Below, in pieces: positions 5,704-11,731 of a DNA stretch of 11,731 bases. The first letter of the stretch is position 1, and each line of letters opens with the position of its first letter. The notes under the pieces were generated by a model. That model saw nothing but the letters and a program-made list of their open reading frames with translations. It searched no databases and was not told the origin of the DNA. The stretch is from UMGS1002 sp045586785. Its GTDB lineage: Bacteria > Bacillota > Clostridia > Oscillospirales > CAG-272. The stretch spans positions 1-11,731 of the forward strand of contig JAZNBA010000055.1 in assembly GCA_045586785.1 (NCBI GenBank). Reading direction: 5' to 3'. Both the position numbers and the translations under genes were made by a program.

Positions 5704-7184
5704 GTCTGCTTGAACATAGGCTGAAGCGCCATATGAAGCTGCTCGAAAACCTTATATCCCTTTTCATACGCCGCCACGTTTTCGGGAATTGGGTTGAACT
5801 CCCGCTCTATTCTGACCTTCTTGGCGGCATCCGAATAGTCCGAGCAAATACCAAGACCGATAAGCACGCTGTACGCCGTACCCACCGCGCCTGCGTGCCG
5901 TGTTGCCGCGGGAACGCGCACGGGCGTGTTCATAATGTCGGCAAGCATCTGCATCCACACATCACTGCAGGAGCCGCCGCCGATGACATTTACCACCTCG
6001 GGCCACACAAGGCCTTTGGTTCGGCTGTTATAAATGCTGCCCATTTTGAGATGATAGCAAACGCCCTCCATAACGGCGTGGGTCATGTGTCTGCGATCGT
6101 GGTTGGGACCGAGATTGAGGAAATTTCCCCTTGCCTCACGGGAGAAAAGCGGCTCGCGCTCACCGTAAAACCACGGAGTGGCATAAACGCCCTCGCTGCC
6201 CGCGGGAATGTTGGCAATATCGTTATCCACGAACTTAAAAACATCGTCGCCCATGTCCGCGTATTCTGCGGCGTACAGCTTTTTCACCGCCCAGTTGAAG
6301 GACAGACCGATTGCCTGCATACCGTAAATGGTTATGTCACGTGTCTCGTCAAAGCCCGACACGTATATTTCCTCCGACTGGTGAGGTATTGTGTAGCCAA
6401 CCCAGCCCGACGAGCCGAAATACATATGCACGCCGCCGATATCCGACGCGCCCGCGCCTACGGTTATGGCCTGAATATCGTTGTTGCCCGCGAAAACGGG
6501 TATTCCGGGAACCAGTCCCAACTCGCTCGCGCCTTTTTCGCTGACTTTACCCACCAGCGTGGCGGCATTGACCACAGGCGGGAATTTTTCTTGGGGAATA
6601 TCTATAAATTCAAGTATATCGCGGTATTTTTTGTCAAGCGCGGCATCGGAAGAACGGACGTAGCTGTTGCTGATATCCATTGCCGCCTCGCCTGTGGCGC
6701 GCCACTTGAGATAGGAGTTGACCTCAAAAATAATTTCGGCGCGGTCAATGACCTCGGGGTGATTTTCTCTCAGCCACATAAGCTTGGGCCAGTAGTCGGA
6801 CGCTAAAAATGTTCCCTCGCCAAATCTTTCGCACATTCGCCGCGCCTGGCTTTCAGCCCGCGCGTCAAGCCATATAATGCTGTTATACAGCACTCGTCCG
6901 TCCTTATCCACGGGAATTATGCCCTTCCACAGCGTGCCAAACGCCATGCCGCACAGCTCGTCGGGGCATACGCCCGCTTTGCTCAGCACTTTTCCTGTTA
7001 CGGCGCAAACGCCATCCCAGTATTTTACGGGATCCTGCTCGGCGTGTCCCGGCGCGGGGGTATAAAGGGGATAATTTTCGGTTGCCGTGGCGACCACCTC
7101 GCCCTGCGTGGTGACCACCGCCCCCTTGACGCCGCTGGTGCCCAGATCGTAGGCAAGTATATATTTATTTTCATATGTATTCAT
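5691..7184 (-). CDS. FGGY-family carbohydrate kinase (xylulokinase-like, substrate unknown)
   Basis: The 497-aa product has the standard length and both FGGY domains. The N-terminal phosphate loop reads YDLGTSGVKG (12-21). WLDARAESQ (105-113), the likely catalytic base D236 in AGNNDIQA, PLFSREARGNF (345-355) and the signature IGGGSCSDVWMQMLAD (401-416) are all present. These enzymes phosphorylate sugars or polyols with ATP in the cytosol. The MHG substrate motif of classical xylulokinase is not seen where expected; the segment reads GMAFGTLWKG (79-88), so D-xylulose is not a safe assignment. The ATG at 7184 has GGAGG at 7193-7197. It is first in an operon with the GDPD, driven by the promoter at 7214-7242, and is divergent from the oxidoreductase operon. 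Family is firm, substrate open. Confidence 0.92.
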   Translation of the reverse strand: MNTYENKYILAYDLGTSGVKGAVVTTQGEVVATATENYPLYTPAPGHAEQDPVKYWDGVCAVTGKVLSKAGVCPDELCGMAFGTLWKGIIPVDKDGRVLYNSIIWLDARAESQARRMCERFGEGTFLASDYWPKLMWLRENHPEVIDRAEIIFEVNSYLKWRATGEAAMDISNSYVRSSDAALDKKYRDILEFIDIPQEKFPPVVNAATLVGKVSEKGASELGLVPGIPVFAGNNDIQAITVGAGASDIGGVHMYFGSSGWVGYTIPHQSEEIYVSGFDETRDITIYGMQAIGLSFNWAVKKLYAAEYADMGDDVFKFVDNDIANIPAGSEGVYATPWFYGEREPLFSREARGNFLNLGPNHDRRHMTHAVMEGVCYHLKMGSIYNSRTKGLVWPEVVNVIGGGSCSDVWMQMLADIMNTPVRVPAATRHAGAVGTAYSVLIGLGICSDYSDAAKKVRIEREFNPIPENVAAYEKGYKVFEQLHMALQPMFKQTNIQ

Positions 7185-7213
7185 AGTCGGTACCTCCGTG
7201 GTAGCTTTAGAAA

Positions 7214-7242
7214 ATTATATCACATTATCACGGCGCAGTCAA
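7214..7242 (-). promoter_or_regulatory. Promoter of the kinase-GDPD operon
   Basis: On the minus strand TTGACT (complement of 7237-7242) and TATAAT (complement of 7214-7219) are 17 bases apart. The leader to the ATG at 7184 is short, about 20 nt, and includes GGAGG. Confidence 0.87.
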
Positions 7243-7291
7243 TGAACTGAAGCGCAAAATTTTACCTTGTTAAAGCACTTTTTCATTGACT
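7237..7291. promoter_or_regulatory. Inverted repeat joining the two divergent -35 boxes, probable shared operator
   Basis: AGTCAATGAA (7237-7246) and TTCATTGACT (7282-7291) are perfect reverse complements 35 bases apart. Each arm is the -35 hexamer TTGACT plus the four bases upstream of it, so both promoters share TTCATTGACT. Homologous promoter architecture or a regulator contacting both sites would explain this; no regulator gene is adjacent. Confidence 0.65.
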
Positions 7292-7314
7292 TTTATATGA
7301 AAACAATTTATAAT
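7286..7314 (+). promoter_or_regulatory. Promoter of the oxidoreductase-epimerase operon
   Basis: TTGACT (7286-7291) and TATAAT (7309-7314) are spaced by 17 bases. Transcription from near 7321 gives a leader of about 256 nt, which contains the REPIN-like element. A second TATAAT lies at 7535-7540, close to the gene, but with no good -35; it may be a weaker promoter that skips the element. Confidence 0.8.
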
Positions 7315-7381
7315 AGAACTATAATATTAAATATTATCATAAAGCCAATTAGGTTACATTTATAGGATAAAAGTATATGCC

Positions 7382-7508
7382 GTAGGGGTCGGCGCCCTCG
7401 ACGACCCGCAAAAAATCGTATAAAATAAAAAATGGGTGAGGCATTTTTATCTCCATATTAATTTATTTATATTATTGCTTTCGGGGCGTCGAGGCGCCGC
7501 CCCCCTAC
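7382..7508. repeat. REPIN-like pair of inverted REP hairpins in the 5' leader
   Basis: The 392-base gap between the kinase and first oxidoreductase genes (7185-7576) holds the divergent promoters and this element. The left REP (7382-7408) starts GTAG and folds with GGGTCG/CGACCC. The right REP (7482-7508), in inverse orientation, ends CTAC and folds with GGGGCG/CGCCCC. Both are 27 nt and share the GGCGCC core and TCGACG. Between them is an AT-rich spacer with another hairpin, AAAAATG/CATTTTT (7428-7448). The GTAG ends point outwards as in REPINs. The sequence differs from the REPs in the RAYT gene beyond GTAGGG, so it is another subfamily. Mobilisation by that RAYT is unproven. Confidence 0.75.
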
Positions 7509-7576
7509 AAAGCTTACACCATTCAAACATTTAATATAATAAACCTTTACAATAAAAACACAAAGGAGCTGCTGTT

Positions 7577-8647
7577 ATGAAAAAACTCAACGTCGCCATC
7601 ATCGGTCAGGGCAGAAGCGGAAAAAACATACACGGAAAGTATTTTCGCAGTGATGCCAACACCTATTATAACGTAAAATACGTTGTTGACGAGGATGCGT
7701 TCCGCCGCACTGTGGCGGAGCAGATATATCCCGGCTGCACCGCGCTCTCGGACTACACACAGCTGTTCTCGCTTGACGACATCGATCTTGTTGTCAACTC
7801 CACCTATTCCGACCTGCATTACCCCATCACACGCGACCTGCTTTTGCACGGCAAAAACGTGCTGGTGGAAAAGCCCTTCGCGCGCTCGCGCTACGAGTGC
7901 GACCGGCTCATAAAGCTCGCAAAAGACAAGGGTGTCACGCTCGCCGTTTTCCAGCAGACCTTCCTCGCGCCCTTTTATATGTTCGCTTACGACCTATCGA
8001 AATCGGGCAAGCTGGGTGAAATAAAGCAGGTAAGCATTCGCTATAACGGTCTCGCCCGCCGCTGGGACTGGCAGACCTTGCAGAAAAAGTGCGCCGGCAG
8101 TACATACAACACAGGTCCGCACCCCATCGGCATGGCGCTGGGCTTTCTTGACTTTGACAAAAACGCCCGCGTAGCCTACAGCCGTCTCGACACAGCACTT
8201 ACCAGCGGCGACGCGGATGACTACGCAAAAATCATCATCACCGCTCCCGACAAGCCGGTTATAGATATTGAAATTTCGTCCATCGACGCGTATTCGGGCT
8301 ACAATCTAAAGCTTCAGGGCACTCGCGGCACCTTCAAGGCAACCCCCGCGGCGTACGAAATGACATACATCACAGATGGTGAGAATCCCGAGCGTCCCGT
8401 CATCGAACAGTTCCTCAAGGACGAGAACGGCAACCCCGTCTACTGCTCTGAAAAGCTGGTCAAGCATACCGAGGCGGAAAAGTTCGACGGCACTGCCTTT
8501 GATGTTGGCACCGCGTCGCTTTACAGCCAGCTTTACTTCAAGATCACCGAGGGCACGCCCATGACGGTAACTCCCGAAATGGCGGCTGACATAATCTCGG
8601 TCATCGAAACGGTACACGCGCAAAATCCCCTTCCGCTCAAATACTGA
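7577..8647 (+). CDS. Gfo/Idh/MocA family NAD(P)-dependent oxidoreductase (first of two)
   Basis: The 356-aa protein has the usual family length. The Rossmann loop is GQGRSGKNIHG (10-20), the conserved EKP lies at 98-100 with K99 as likely catalytic lysine, and the C-terminal alpha/beta domain contains STYNTGPHPIG (175-185) with H182 in the active-site histidine position. Members oxidise a hydroxyl of sugars, inositols, glycosides or sugar derivatives, or reduce the ketone. It is cytosolic. AAAGGAG at 7562-7568 precedes the ATG. It is the first gene of a three-gene operon with another Gfo/Idh/MocA protein and a sugar isomerase/epimerase, and is divergent from a sugar kinase, which suggests a catabolic route that starts by oxidation of a ring or polyol. 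The exact substrate cannot be named. Confidence 0.9.
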   Translation: MKKLNVAIIGQGRSGKNIHGKYFRSDANTYYNVKYVVDEDAFRRTVAEQIYPGCTALSDYTQLFSLDDIDLVVNSTYSDLHYPITRDLLLHGKNVLVEKPFARSRYECDRLIKLAKDKGVTLAVFQQTFLAPFYMFAYDLSKSGKLGEIKQVSIRYNGLARRWDWQTLQKKCAGSTYNTGPHPIGMALGFLDFDKNARVAYSRLDTALTSGDADDYAKIIITAPDKPVIDIEISSIDAYSGYNLKLQGTRGTFKATPAAYEMTYITDGENPERPVIEQFLKDENGNPVYCSEKLVKHTEAEKFDGTAFDVGTASLYSQLYFKITEGTPMTVTPEMAADIISVIETVHAQNPLPLKY

Positions 8648-8659
8648 GGAGGGCATCTC

Positions 8660-9526
8660 ATGAAAAAAATAGCAATACTGGGTTGCGAAAATTCCCATGC
8701 CGACGCTTTTTTGGCATTTATAAAAGAAAAAGAGGAGTTTTCCGACGTTGAGGTGGTGGGCGTTTACAGCGATGACGCTGCTGCCGCGCAAAAACTTAAC
8801 GAAAAATTCGGCGCGCCCGTAATGAACGATTACACAGATGCCGTGGGCAAGGTTGACGGCATTATGATAACCGCCCGTCACGGCGACAACCACTTCAAAT
8901 ACGCAAAGCCGTATATCGACAGCGGTATTCCCATGTTTATCGACAAGCCCATAACCGTGAGCGAGTCGGACGCGCTGGAATTCATGGCACAGCTCAAAAA
9001 AAACAACATCCCCATCACAGGCGGCTCGTCGCTCAAGCAGGATGCTTACGTTATTAAGCTGAAAAAGGATGCCGAAGAGGAGTTTGGCGGCAAGACCATC
9101 GGCGGCTACGTCCGCGCACCTTATCAAGCGCAGAATGATTACGGCGGATTTTTCTTCTACGCGCCGCATCTGATCGAGATGGTTTGCGAGATATTCGGCA
9201 AGCATCCCCTGTCCGTCACCGCAAAGCAAAACGGCAAGCAGATACACGTGCTGTTCCACTATGAAAATTACGATTGCGTCGGTCTTTTTTGCGACGGAAA
9301 TTACGTTTACTACGCCTCGCGTATGCATGAGAAGGGCGCGGACAGCAGTGTCGTCACCTTCTCAAAGGATTGGTATTACCGTGAATTTAAGCAATTCCAC
9401 GGTCTGCTCCGCGGTGATGAGGGCGAGGACTACAGCGAGTTTATTGCGCCCGTGTTCGTTATGAACGCCGTATACCGCGCGCTCGCGAGCGGCGAGACCG
9501 AGGCAGTTGGCGTGCCCGAGGTGTAA
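8660..9526 (+). CDS. Gfo/Idh/MocA family oxidoreductase (second, short and divergent)
   Basis: The 288-aa protein is shorter than its 356-aa neighbour. It begins MKKIAILGCENSHADAF, so the usual GxGxxG nucleotide loop is replaced by GCENSHA. The conserved lysine motif is present as IDKPITVS (94-101), and YAPHLIEMV (167-175) supplies the histidine at 170. The start is 12 bases after the preceding stop, with GGAGGG at 8648-8653, so it is certainly co-transcribed. Two dehydrogenases of this family in one operon often work on successive or reversible steps, for example oxidation, change at a neighbouring carbon, then reduction. Whether this member still binds NAD(P) in the standard way is uncertain given the altered loop. 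Family call is good; function is open. Confidence 0.85.
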   Translation: MKKIAILGCENSHADAFLAFIKEKEEFSDVEVVGVYSDDAAAAQKLNEKFGAPVMNDYTDAVGKVDGIMITARHGDNHFKYAKPYIDSGIPMFIDKPITVSESDALEFMAQLKKNNIPITGGSSLKQDAYVIKLKKDAEEEFGGKTIGGYVRAPYQAQNDYGGFFFYAPHLIEMVCEIFGKHPLSVTAKQNGKQIHVLFHYENYDCVGLFCDGNYVYYASRMHEKGADSSVVTFSKDWYYREFKQFHGLLRGDEGEDYSEFIAPVFVMNAVYRALASGETEAVGVPEV

Positions 9527-9529
9527 AAA

Positions 9530-10375
9530 ATGGCTGAAATAATGCTTTCCGCATTCGCGGATGAATACGCTCCCGCCACACGTGACCAGATATTCGGTCT
9601 TGGCTCTCTGGGCATAAAATATATCGAAGTCCGACAGCTTGACGGCAAAAATATTTCAAATATGTCTCAAAGTGAGGTAAAAACGGTCAAAAGGCAATTT
9701 GACGACGCCGGCATTAAGGTATCCGCCATCGGCTCTCCGCTGGGCAAGGTTCGCCTTGACGGCGACCTTCGGGAGCACATGGAAAAGGCAAAGCGCGTTT
9801 TCGAGACGGCAAATACTCTTGACACACACTACGTGCGTATTTTCAGCTTTTACGCCCCCGAGGGCAAAAATATCGTCGATATGAAAGACCAAGTTGTAGA
9901 CACGCTTGGAGAAATGCTGCGCATAGCCAAGCAACACGGCGTTGTGCTTTGCCACGAAAACGAGGCAAAAATCTACGGCGACACGCCCGCGCGTTGCCGT
10001 GAGCTGCTGGACATTTTCGGCGGCGAGCTGAGATGTGTCTTTGACATGGGCAACTTCGTGCTTGAGGGCGTGGACCCTTATCCCGAGGCGTATGAGCTGC
10101 TTCGTGAGTTTATCGCGTATTTTCACATCAAGGACGCCCTCTCAGCAGGCGCAGTAGTGCCGCCGGGAATGGGCGAAGCCAAAATAAAACAGATACTTGA
10201 TGCCCACCGCGAATATGCAAAGGACGACTTTTTCGTGTCCCTTGAGCCGCATTTGCAGACGTTCTCGGGACTTAACTTCCTTGTGGGACGGGACTTTGAC
10301 AATCCCTATAAATATCCCGACGCTAAAACTGCGTTCCGTGATGCAGTGCAAAAGTTCGGAGCACTGGTTTTTTGA
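9530..10375 (+). CDS. Sugar phosphate isomerase/epimerase family protein (TIM barrel)
   Basis: The 281-aa product belongs to the AP endonuclease 2-like TIM-barrel family (xylose isomerase-like, IolE/IolI/UxuA-type relatives). The metal-binding set is visible in order: E143 in LCHENE, D172 in VFDMGN, H199 in YFHIKDA, and E239 in SLEPH, the E-D-H-E pattern that holds a divalent ion for isomerisation, epimerisation or dehydration of keto sugars. It starts only 3 bases after the preceding stop; GAGGTG at 9519-9524 overlaps the end of that gene, so translation is coupled. Acting after two oxidoreductases it would process a keto intermediate. C-glycoside-cleaving systems also pair such barrels with Gfo/Idh/MocA enzymes, but the small partner subunit known from those is not seen here. 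Confidence 0.88.
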   Translation: MAEIMLSAFADEYAPATRDQIFGLGSLGIKYIEVRQLDGKNISNMSQSEVKTVKRQFDDAGIKVSAIGSPLGKVRLDGDLREHMEKAKRVFETANTLDTHYVRIFSFYAPEGKNIVDMKDQVVDTLGEMLRIAKQHGVVLCHENEAKIYGDTPARCRELLDIFGGELRCVFDMGNFVLEGVDPYPEAYELLREFIAYFHIKDALSAGAVVPPGMGEAKIKQILDAHREYAKDDFFVSLEPHLQTFSGLNFLVGRDFDNPYKYPDAKTAFRDAVQKFGALVF

Positions 10376-10410
10376 AGATACTCACTTGTTGGGGGTATCG
10401 TTCTCACGGA

Positions 10411-10432
10411 AATCGCTTGCTGTATAGCGATT
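10411..10432 (+). other. Hairpin after the epimerase gene
   Basis: AATCGCT (10411-10417) and AGCGATT (10426-10432) form a 7-bp stem with an 8-nt loop, 36 bases after the stop. No T-run follows, so it is not a clear Rho-independent terminator. No better one was found in 10376-10519. Confidence 0.4.
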
Positions 10433-10519
10433 GTGGGGATCACAATGTCACCCGACCGTACACTTCTTGTTTTGATAATATATATCAGTACAACATAAAT
10501 CACACACAATATTTACTTA

Positions 10520-10548
10520 TTGACAAAAAAATTATTTTAGTGTACAAT
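10520..10548 (+). promoter_or_regulatory. Promoter of the membrane protein / zinc-ribbon operon
   Basis: TTGACA (10520-10525) and TACAAT (10543-10548) are separated by 17 bases in an AT-rich stretch. The leader is about 33 nt, with AGGAGG at 10577-10582. Confidence 0.85.
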
Positions 10549-10587
10549 TAATTTAAAAATCCATACATTTTGTATCAGGAGGTAAAA

Positions 10588-11094
10588 ATGCAAAACAATC
10601 CCTATTCCGCAGAATTATTTCAATGGGTAAGAAAACGTTCTTCTGCAAAAGGAAGAATGATTACCGGCATCGTTTTCTCAGCGATCGCTTACTTTATAGA
10701 AATGGTGGGCGTCGGTGTCTATTACTCAACCTACGATGAAGAGCTCTACATCGTGGCGGCAGTAATAATCTTACTCTCTATTCCCTTCTGGGCAGTTGGA
10801 CTCCCCCTGCTTATCACAGGTATCGTTGGTCTTGTTAAGGCTAAACGACAGATATCGCGCATCACCGCCGAGCAAAGACGCGCTGAGGCACAGTATCAGG
10901 GCTATCAGCAGCCGAATTATCAGCAACCTAATTACCAACAACCCAACTATCAGCAGCCTAACTATCAGCAACCGAGTTATCAGCAGCAAAGCTATGGACA
11001 GCCTATTTATCAGCCGCCCATGTATCAGCCGCCTGAGCGGCAGCCTACGCAACAGCCTACAGATACCAACCAAGGCAGCGATAACACATTATAA
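10588..11094 (+). CDS. Small two-helix membrane protein with YQQPN-repeat C-terminal tail
   Basis: No named family is recognised. The 168-aa protein has a short polar N-terminus, two hydrophobic segments (about 24-46 and 54-82), a basic stretch KAKRQISRITAEQRR at 84-98, then a low-complexity tail. The tail has YQQPN four times (106-125), then YQQPS, YQQQS, YGQPI, YQPPM and YQPPE, ending in a Q/P/T-rich stretch. By the positive-inside rule the basic segment and tail are probably cytoplasmic. AGGAGG at 10577-10582 lies 5 bases before the ATG at 10588; an in-frame TTG at 10570 would place the Shine-Dalgarno inside the gene and is rejected. It is 29 bases upstream of the zinc-ribbon gene in the same operon. 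Tyr/Gln/Pro tails of this type often mediate multivalent contacts, but no function is claimed. Confidence 0.85.
   Translation: MQNNPYSAELFQWVRKRSSAKGRMITGIVFSAIAYFIEMVGVGVYYSTYDEELYIVAAVIILLSIPFWAVGLPLLITGIVGLVKAKRQISRITAEQRRAEAQYQGYQQPNYQQPNYQQPNYQQPNYQQPSYQQQSYGQPIYQPPMYQPPERQPTQQPTDTNQGSDNTL
10903..10992 (+). repeat. 15-bp coding tandem repeat (six units)
   Basis: Six consecutive 15-bp units of the form TATCAGCAGCCNAAT encode YQQPN or close variants. Units differ mostly at synonymous third positions (CAG/CAA, CCG/CCT/CCC, AAT/AAC, TAT/TAC). This suggests the peptide is maintained by selection rather than freshly made by slippage. Confidence 0.9.
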
Positions 11095-11123
11095 AATCAA
11101 AATACAAGAACGGAGAAACTAAA

Positions 11124-11531
11124 ATGGCAGCAAAAATCAGAATTAAGTGTCCGCATTGCGGAGAAGCAAACAATGTTTATTCAGTAAATGATCTTTGCCC
11201 TAAATGCGGTCAGCCTTTAGGGGGTGAAGAAGAAGGAAGCATTTATATATACCGTCAGGGTTCTCCTTACGGCATTGCAAGCGGCTTCGGATTGTATATA
11301 GACAATCAGCCTTACGGTCATATCGGCAATAAAGAGCTGTTGCGCATCCCTGTTAAGTTCGGCACGCATAACATCCACTCCGCTGTAGGCATGAGCAGAA
11401 AATGCCGCGACCTGCAGGTTACCGTCACACCCGAAAATCCCGCCGTTTACACAAAGGTTTACATCAAAGCCGGTTTCTGGGCAAATTCCTTTGTCGTTGA
11501 ATACGTTGATCCTAAATTGTTGGATCTATAA
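11124..11531 (+). CDS. Zinc-ribbon protein with DUF2846-like beta domain
   Basis: The 135-aa protein opens with a zinc ribbon, CPHC at 9-12 and CPKC at 25-28, a spacing that fits one bound zinc. After a GGEEEG linker comes a beta-rich domain of about 95 residues (SIYIYRQGSPYGIASGFGLYIDN onwards, in outline). It has a YIDNQPYGHIGNKE turn, a PVKFGTHNIH segment and a VYTKVYIKAGFW strand, resembling DUF2846/PEGA-type folds. No signal peptide or membrane segment is seen. GGAG at 11112-11115 precedes the ATG, and the gene follows the membrane protein in one operon ended by a strong terminator. The DUF2846 match is by eye and of moderate certainty; the molecular role is unknown. Confidence 0.8.
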   Translation: MAAKIRIKCPHCGEANNVYSVNDLCPKCGQPLGGEEEGSIYIYRQGSPYGIASGFGLYIDNQPYGHIGNKELLRIPVKFGTHNIHSAVGMSRKCRDLQVTVTPENPAVYTKVYIKAGFWANSFVVEYVDPKLLDL

Positions 11532-11533
11532 AG

Positions 11534-11578
11534 AAATAGATACGGGCAAACCTCAAGGTTCGCCCGTATCTATTTTTT
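11534..11578 (+). terminator. Strong Rho-independent terminator of the zinc-ribbon operon
   Basis: A perfect 14-bp stem (11534-11547 with 11062+500, i.e. 11562-11575) starts AAATAGATACGGGC. It is extended by AACC/GGTT above a single mismatch, with loop TCAA. It is followed by the T-run at 11573-11578, part of which pairs. It sits 2 bases after the stop codon. Confidence 0.93.
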
Positions 11579-11606
11579 GGAAGTGGTAGTCGCACTTTGG
11601 TACAAT

Positions 11607-11653
11607 ATAAGCACAACACAGTTCATCATTGATGGATTGAGTGTTGTGCTTAT
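11607..11653. repeat. Perfect 13-bp inverted repeat near the window end
   Basis: ATAAGCACAACAC (11607-11619) and GTGTTGTGCTTAT (11641-11653) are exact reverse complements. The 21-nt loop contains a smaller hairpin, CATC/GATG (11624-11634). TTTTTG follows on the plus strand, so it could be a weak terminator, an operator or a mobile-element end. The window ends before this can be judged. Confidence 0.7.
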
Positions 11654-11665
11654 TTTTGTTATAAT
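11637..11665 (+). promoter_or_regulatory. Putative promoter pointing out of the window
   Basis: TTGAGT (11637-11642) and TATAAT (11660-11665) are 17 bases apart. The right arm of the 13-bp inverted repeat lies in the -35/spacer region. Transcription would begin near 11672; no start codon with a ribosome binding site is seen before the window ends at 11731. Confidence 0.55.
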
Positions 11666-11731
11666 AAGAATGCAATGACTGACGGGGCGCACTTAGAACT
11701 TCGCGTTCGGAATAAAAACTGTCAGCCGCAT

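Noticed and set aside
4607..5704. 365-codon open frame on the plus strand
   Set aside because: It is antisense to the GDPD and RAYT genes, both of which show catalytic motifs; codon structure explains the open frame.
5733..6806. 357-codon open frame on the plus strand
   Set aside because: Antisense shadow of the FGGY kinase, with no recognisable domain.
7247..7281. Possible CcpA cre site (TGAAGCGC) between the divergent promoters
   Set aside because: The sequence starting near 7248 does not keep the TGNNANCGNTNNCA spacing and lacks the palindromic second half.
8306..9328. 340-codon open frame on the minus strand
   Set aside because: Antisense shadow across the two oxidoreductase genes, which have clear start sites and motifs on the other strand.
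7577..10375. C-glycoside deglycosylation cluster
   Set aside because: A Gfo/Idh/MocA enzyme and a TIM barrel are present, but the small second subunit of the C-deglycosylase is not found. Two dehydrogenases plus a kinase and GDPD fit less well, so it is kept only as an alternative.
10377..10399. GATAC/GTATC hairpin right after the epimerase gene as a terminator
   Set aside because: Only five base pairs with a 13-nt loop and no T-run.

Overview
The window looks like a chromosomal segment of an anaerobic, probably gut-associated Clostridia (Oscillospiraceae/Ruminococcaceae-like) bacterium. The reasons are strong AGGAGG-type ribosome binding sites, near-consensus TTGACA/TATAAT promoters, a secreted BspA-like leucine-rich protein carrying a dockerin-like module, a DegV-family protein, and REP-like palindromes with a RAYT-type Y1 transposase. 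This assignment is inferred from gene content; no rRNA or tRNA is present to settle it.

Layout. Positions 1-296 hold no gene but a dense run of hairpins. Positions 297-1644 (minus strand) are a two-gene operon, a MarR-family regulator followed by a DegV-family fatty-acid-binding protein. It is driven by a consensus promoter at 1693-1721 embedded in two inverted repeats that look like autoregulatory operators. Positions 1864-4236 (plus) encode a 790-aa secreted protein: signal peptide, two dockerin-type calcium-loop repeats, a small Cys/His motif, then two duplicated blocks of BspA-type LRR_5 repeats. A terminator at 4284-4313 separates it from the converging genes.

Positions 4317-7242 (minus) hold a FGGY carbohydrate kinase, a cytosolic glycerophosphodiester phosphodiesterase (GDPD) and, directly behind it, a RAYT transposase whose own coding sequence contains two perfect inverted copies of a 25-bp REP. 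Positions 7286-10375 (plus, divergent) hold two Gfo/Idh/MocA oxidoreductases and a TIM-barrel sugar phosphate isomerase/epimerase, tightly spaced. The two divergent promoters share a perfect 10-bp inverted repeat covering both -35 boxes, so the five metabolic genes are probably one regulated unit for catabolism of a polyol, sugar or glycoside. The exact substrate cannot be read from sequence. A REPIN-like doublet (7382-7508) sits in the presumed leader of the plus-strand operon.

Positions 10520-11578 (plus) are a two-gene operon: a small two-helix membrane protein with a YQQPN-repeat tail, and a zinc-ribbon plus DUF2846-like protein, ended by a strong terminator. The last 150 bases contain a perfect 13-bp inverted repeat and a promoter that points out of the window.

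The best candidates for something undescribed are the divergent kinase/GDPD versus oxidoreductase/epimerase system with its shared -35 inverted repeat, and the RAYT gene that carries its own REP pair in frame.
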